A stretch of 25,955 nt of DNA from Spirochaetaceae bacterium. GTDB lineage: Bacteria; Spirochaetota; Spirochaetia; Treponematales; Breznakiellaceae. The notes beneath the pieces were generated by a model. That model did no database searches and had not been told where the DNA came from. It saw nothing but the letters and a program-made list of their open reading frames with translations. Shown piece by piece: positions 22,416 to 25,955 of the stretch. Numbering within the stretch: position 1 is the first letter of the stretch; each line of letters begins with the position of its first letter. Both the position numbers and the translations under genes were made by a program. The stretch spans positions 1-25,955 of the forward strand of contig JAISLM010000099.1 in NCBI GenBank assembly GCA_031290855.1, read 5' to 3'.

Positions 22416-23905
22416 TTGAGGATCAAAAAAAAAGGTGGTGGTGGGGGTAATTCCTCAATAACGCTGAACGTGGGCGAGAGCTGCGACCTTGCCGCGGCAC
22501 TCGTGTTTACCCCGCCTGACGCGGCCAATAAAAATGTTATCTGGTACATAGACGAAGGCGTGACCATCGTGACGCTGGATACGGAAACTGGCGTCATCAC
22601 CGCCGCGGACAAGGCCGCTTATTACGCGGCAACCGGCGAGGGAGTGCGGAGCGCGGAAGTTACCGTAACAACCGTGGACGGCAACAAGCAGGCGGCCTGC
22701 GCGGTGAACGTGGTATTTACGCCGGTTCCCGTGACAAGCGTTACGATTACGCAGGGCGCGTCTCTTGACCTGGATGCCGAGGATACGGCAGCGCTTACCG
22801 CCACCGTTTTTCCTATAAATGCAAACAACTATACCTTCTCGTGGGCTTCGAGCGATCCCGCCGTGGTAACGGTGGCCCCCGCCACAGGCGCGCTTACCGC
22901 CGGGAACGTGACGGCAAACGCAAGCGCGATAGTTACCGTGACGGCGGTGGACGCCGGCAATCCGGCACACAACAAGAGCGCGTCCATAACGGTAAACGTG
23001 AAGAAGGTTGATATTTTTTGGCCAACGTCAACAGCACACAGCGGCTGGCCCAGGCGCTTGAAATCATTGCCGCCGACACGGAAGACGCGGACAACGAATA
23101 TACCATAACCATAACCGGCGATATAACGCTGACGGAAGCAGGCCACCTTATAAATATAAACCCGGTAGCGAATACCGGCTTTCAGGGAAAGAAAATAACC
23201 ATAACCGATAACAATAGCGGAAAAAGACTCATACTGGGTGCGAACCGGATAGGCGCGGTAATCACTGTTGGCGGATCGGGCAGCCTGCCGGCGGGGACCG
23301 AAGCCACCGTGATTCTTACCGGAACCCTTACGGTTGTTGGCGCGGGCACGCAGGAAACGCCCAATAACGCCCCGCTTGTAAAGATGGCGAGGAACGGCAT
23401 CTTTGAGCTTGACGGCAGCGCGAAGCTCACGGGGAATACCGCCAGACAGGGGGCCGGCGTTAATCTGGAAAGCCGCGGCAAATTTTATATGAAAGGAGGC
23501 GAGATTTCAGGAAATACTATTATAGGGAGTTTCCCGGGCTGCGGCGTGTACAGCAGCCCCGGCAACAACGGCGCGTTTGAAATGAGCGGCGGCGTCATCG
23601 CCGGGAACAGGGCTGTTGTCGTGTATGAATATAATGATCTCTATAAATATCACGGGACAGCAGGCGTATATGCATCCGGTGTTTTTAGGAAAACAGGGGG
23701 CATTATTTACGGTAACGAAGACGCGGTTGCGGAACAGTTAAGAAACACTATAATCGCGGAGCATCCTGTTATTAACACTTCCGCAGTGTATTACGAAAAA
23801 AGTATGGTCCTGTATTACAAAGGAACGACGCTTTGGCAGAGCGACTCTGTAAACTCAGAATCGCCGGAGGACGGTTTGATAAGATACGAAGACGAAGCCC
23901 AATAG
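22416..23905 (+). pseudogene. Truncated and frameshifted surface protein: BIG2-type Ig-like domains plus beta-helix
   Basis: The first frame (to about 23015) starts KKKGGGGGNSS, which looks like the Gly-rich linker just after a lipoprotein Cys. It then has two Ig-like repeats (NVGESCDLAAALVFTPPDAA; VTITQGASLDLDAEDTAALT). No signal peptide remains; a type D repeat abuts it. After VNVKKVDIF the sense moves to the -1 frame (LANVNSTQRLAQALEIIAAD). That frame encodes a right-handed beta-helix-like region with GTLTVVGAG, LDGSAKLTGNTARQGAGVNL, MKGGEISGNTI, MSGGVIAGNRA, ending at 23905. One extra T in the run at 23014-23019 would restore a single frame. It could be a real mutation, a slippage-controlled gene or an assembly error. 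Confidence 0.7.
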
Positions 23906-23936
23906 GGAACGCTGTTTTATCAAGATTTTATAACGG

Positions 23937-23966
23937 TTATCAACGCCGGAAACGGCTTTTTGATAA
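23937..23966 (+). terminator. Probable intrinsic terminator
   Basis: TTATCAA-C-GCCG-GAAA-CGGC followed by TTTTTGATAA. The stem GCCG/CGGC has a GNRA loop and is extended by TTATCAA/TTGATAA, with a T5 run on the 3' side. It lies 30 bp after the beta-helix gene and 24 bp before the next start, so it probably separates the two. Confidence 0.45.
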
Positions 23967-23989
23967 AATATTATTTCAGGAGGTTAATC

Positions 23990-25410
23990 ATGAAAAAGAT
24001 TAACGCAAAAAACGGGTATTGCGCGGCAATACTTGCTGCGGCGCTTCTGCTGTTTGCCTCGTGTGATACAGGCGTAAGCCCTTCGACAGGGACAGGAGCA
24101 GCGGCGGGCATTCGCGTTTTGAAGGTGGCGGGCGTTCAGGCGGAAACCGCCGGCAAAATTACCGTGTACGTCCCCTACTACGAGGGCTTTGACCCCGCGG
24201 CGCTGGACGTAAGCGGGTAAGTGGAGGAGGGCGCGGCCATCATGCCGCAGCTTACCGGTACGCAGGATTTCTCCAGCCCCAAAACGTTCGCGGTGCGGGC
24301 ATCGGACGGCACTACAAGCAAATACACGGTAACGGTGTACGCCCTGTTTAGCGGTAAAGAAAGCCTTGCCGGCCTTGCCGCGTACACTGACTGGACAGGC
24401 GGAAAGGCCGCCGAGCCGGATCCGGCCAGGCCCCTCTACATCGCCCTGGAGGGAATGGATTTTTACAACGACAATATACCGTCCATCGAGCCTGTCGGCG
24501 TCTTTGGAACCCAACCCGCCGGGGCGAGCTTCCTGCGCGGATTTTTGGCGTGGAAGAAACCTATGTCCATGACAAGGTGCCCGGCTACACCCACGACCAG
24601 TATATCGCGCTGGACCTGTCCCGCTGCACGGATTCGGTTTTGCGGAGCGATACGCTGCCCTTGGGTACACACGGAAGCCCCTCCGGCCCCGCCTACTACG
24701 CGGACGGACCTTTCTCGCGGGTAACGGCTATCAGCTTCCCGCCCAGCCTGCGGATTCTGGGGGAGAGCCTTTTCCAGGGCAACGAGGCGCTCACCGAAAT
24801 CGAATTGCCCGAAGGACTGGTGAAAATAGACTACGCGGCCTTCGCGGGGGCAAAGAACCTCAAATCCGTAAAGCTGCCCTCCACCCTCAGAACAATCGGA
24901 ACGTATGCCTTCCAGGGTACGGCTCTTGAAAGCATCGATCTCCCCGCGGGGCTTGACGAAATCGGGAGCGCCGCTTTTTACGGAACCAGCATAAAGCGGG
25001 TCACGCTCCCCGCATCGGTCAGCGTAAGCAGTGGCTTTTCCGGGATAAAGACTCTTGAATACGCGGATTTCTCCAAAGCGGATATTTATGGTTCCCGGGC
25101 CAAGGCGATCTCTTTCGCGGGCTGCGGCGGCCTTAAGGAAGTGTACCTGCCGGAAACCCTGTTGGAACTAGATGAGTTTCCGTGGTCATTTAAGGGCGTA
25201 GGCGGCAAACTTAAAAAACTGGTAGTGTACGCCCCGGTCCCGCCCGTACTTCACAAAGTATCGTCAGAGCTCAGTCAGTTCACCGGCAGCTTCAAAATCT
25301 ACGTCCCCGATTCAAGCGTAAACCGCTACAAGAACGCGGCCGGCGCTTCCGCAGGCTGGTCGCAGTACGCGGACAAAATCCGCCCCGTAAGCGCACTGGG
25401 GGCGGCGTAA
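23990..25410 (+). pseudogene. Broken lipoprotein gene: beta-sandwich domain plus BspA-type leucine-rich repeats
   Basis: The start is strong: CAGGAGG, 6 bp, ATG, signal AILAAALLLFASC with lipidated Cys25. The frame stops at a TAA (24218) inside a domain whose second half continues unchanged in the same frame (EEGAAIMPQLTGTQDFSSPK, FAVRASDGTTSKYTVTVYAL). A second break at 24542-24546, a run of five T, moves the sense to the -1 frame (GVEETYVHDKVPGYTHDQYI). The rest is BspA/LRR_5 repeats: LRILGESLFQGNEALTEIEL, LRTIGTYAFQGTALESIDL, LDEIGSAAFYGTSIKRVTL, then KIYVPDSSVNRYKNA near the end. In treponemes and Bacteroidales such LRR lipoproteins are adhesins. One added T and one base change would restore it. 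Confidence 0.75.
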
Positions 25411-25718
25411 TGAAAAGGCTCCTCCTGACCCTTGCCCCCTGCCTGCTCCTGGGAACCGCCGTCTTTTTCGCTGTAAACCACACGGCCCGGGCTCAGGCTG
25501 TCGCGGCGGCGGTGGGGGAACTGCCGAATATCCCCGGCTGCCCCTTCCACGCAAGCTGCGTAGCGGCGCTGCAAAGCGCGGAAGCTGCGGCGCTGCCCCG
25601 CTTCCCGGCGGGCGTACCGGGCGGGCTTGCCGGTCTGGGAGCCGCCGCCCTTGCGGGCGCGGCCGTGTTTTTTGCGGGCGGCGGGCGGCGGTTCGCCCCC
25701 GCCCCCGCCCTCGCTTAA
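25410..25718 (+). CDS. Small exported or membrane protein of unknown function
   Basis: A 102-residue protein starting within TAATG at the end of the LRR gene, so it is translationally linked to it. It has an N-terminal signal or span (LLLTLAPCLLLGTAVFFAV, then ARAQA, a possible cleavage site), a short loop with GCPFHASC, and a second hydrophobic stretch near the C terminus (GLGAAALAGAAVFFAGGG) ending in RRFAPAPALA. No family is recognised. The Cys-x5-Cys in the loop could form a disulphide if periplasmic. A strong terminator follows directly. Confidence 0.55.
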   Translation: MKRLLLTLAPCLLLGTAVFFAVNHTARAQAVAAAVGELPNIPGCPFHASCVAALQSAEAAALPRFPAGVPGGLAGLGAAALAGAAVFFAGGGRRFAPAPALA

Positions 25719-25722
25719 GCGC

Positions 25723-25790
25723 CCTTCTCCCGCCCCGGCGGGAGAAGGCTGTCCCCTTTCCGTTCCGGCGGGAAGGGAGGAGTTTTTTTT
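25723..25790 (+). terminator. Tandem-hairpin intrinsic terminator
   Basis: CCTTCTCCCGCC-CC-GGCGGGAGAAGG (25723-25748) is a 12-bp perfect inverted repeat (its innermost pair will open to form a loop). It is followed by CCCTTTCC..GGGAAGGG (25754-25777), a second stem, and eight T residues at 25783-25790. It ends the transcript of the LRR gene and the small membrane protein. Confidence 0.8.
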
Positions 25791-25807
25791 ATTCTAAAGG
25801 AGTTTTT

Positions 25808-25955
25808 ATGACACGGTATGTTATGTTATTTTTAGCCTTCGCGGCGGCGGCGCTTCTTTTTTCCTGCACCCTGCCCGGCGGCGCGGAAGAGGGGGCCGGG
25901 GGAGACCCCGGGGCCTGGTGGGAGGAAGAAGCCGAACCGCCCGATCCGGCGAAGT
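25808..25955 (+). CDS. Lipoprotein, N-terminal part only
   Basis: The ATG follows AAAGGAG at 5 bp. The product begins MTRYVMLFLAFAAAALLFSC, a clean lipoprotein signal with lipobox LFSC and modified Cys20. A Gly/Glu/Pro-rich stretch follows (TLPGGAEEGAGGDPGAWWEE). The gene runs off the window end after 49 codons, so its domain content is unknown. It continues the run of lipoprotein genes that begins at 18051. Confidence 0.7.
   Translation, partial: MTRYVMLFLAFAAAALLFSCTLPGGAEEGAGGDPGAWWEEEAEPPDPAK

Noticed and set aside
23014..24546. Programmed -1 ribosomal frameshifting at the two T-runs
   Set aside because: Neither site is a canonical X-XXY-YYZ heptamer in the zero frame, and no stimulatory structure was recognised. 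Mutation, slippage or assembly error explain the data more simply.

Overview
The window looks like spirochaete DNA, most likely a Treponema-type host-associated or gut organism. This is an inference. It rests on the run of lipoproteins with relaxed spirochaetal lipoboxes, SUMF1-fold and BspA-type LRR surface lipoproteins, a CBS/DRTGG-containing family II pyrophosphatase, a threonyl-tRNA synthetase without a TGS domain, and a RAYT-like family. No rRNA or tRNA gene was seen, so the taxonomic call rests on protein character only.

Layout. 1-780: a RAYT-like gene whose 3' end carries three 66-nt palindromic repeats; a second copy lies at about 4136-4777. 783-1639 (minus): a translationally coupled pair of Rrf2 regulators, of which the upstream one keeps the IscR-type Cys triad. 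1949-3634 (minus): the pyrophosphatase. 3635-5945: repeats, the second RAYT copy and a 5'-truncated group II intron remnant. 6020-13404 (plus): a tightly packed seven-gene operon of ABC ATPase, two FtsX-type permeases, a LolA-like periplasmic protein, an outer-membrane beta-barrel, a single-span membrane protein and a Pro/Glu-rich TPR lipoprotein. 13405-15224: dead DNA with an OMP C-terminal remnant, a decayed ISNCY-like transposase and an inverted third copy of the RAYT tail. 15225-16997 (minus): thrS. 17000-18050: about 1 kb dense in palindromic repeats. 18051-21657: two tandem paralogous lipoproteins (three Ig-like domains plus a SUMF1 fold), duplicated together with their leaders. 22208-25410: two broken surface-protein genes (Ig-like plus beta-helix; BspA-type LRR). 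Then a small membrane protein, a strong terminator and the start of another lipoprotein.

How the genes fit together. The operon at 6020-13404 supplies every layer of a trans-envelope route: energising ATPase, inner-membrane permeases, soluble carrier, outer-membrane barrel and a lipoprotein. It is the best candidate for a coherent, possibly undescribed system. It would fit a lipid or lipoprotein export route, but the substrate is unknown.

The second theme is repeats. Several unrelated palindromic families (GGGGTCTGACCCC, GTGCCTGGCAC, CCCAAAACT..AGTTTTGGG, and a 70-bp GAACC..GGTTC element) fill almost every intergenic gap. At least one family sits inside the reading frame of the RAYT-like genes, and those genes have lost the HxH metal motif expected of an active HUH enzyme.
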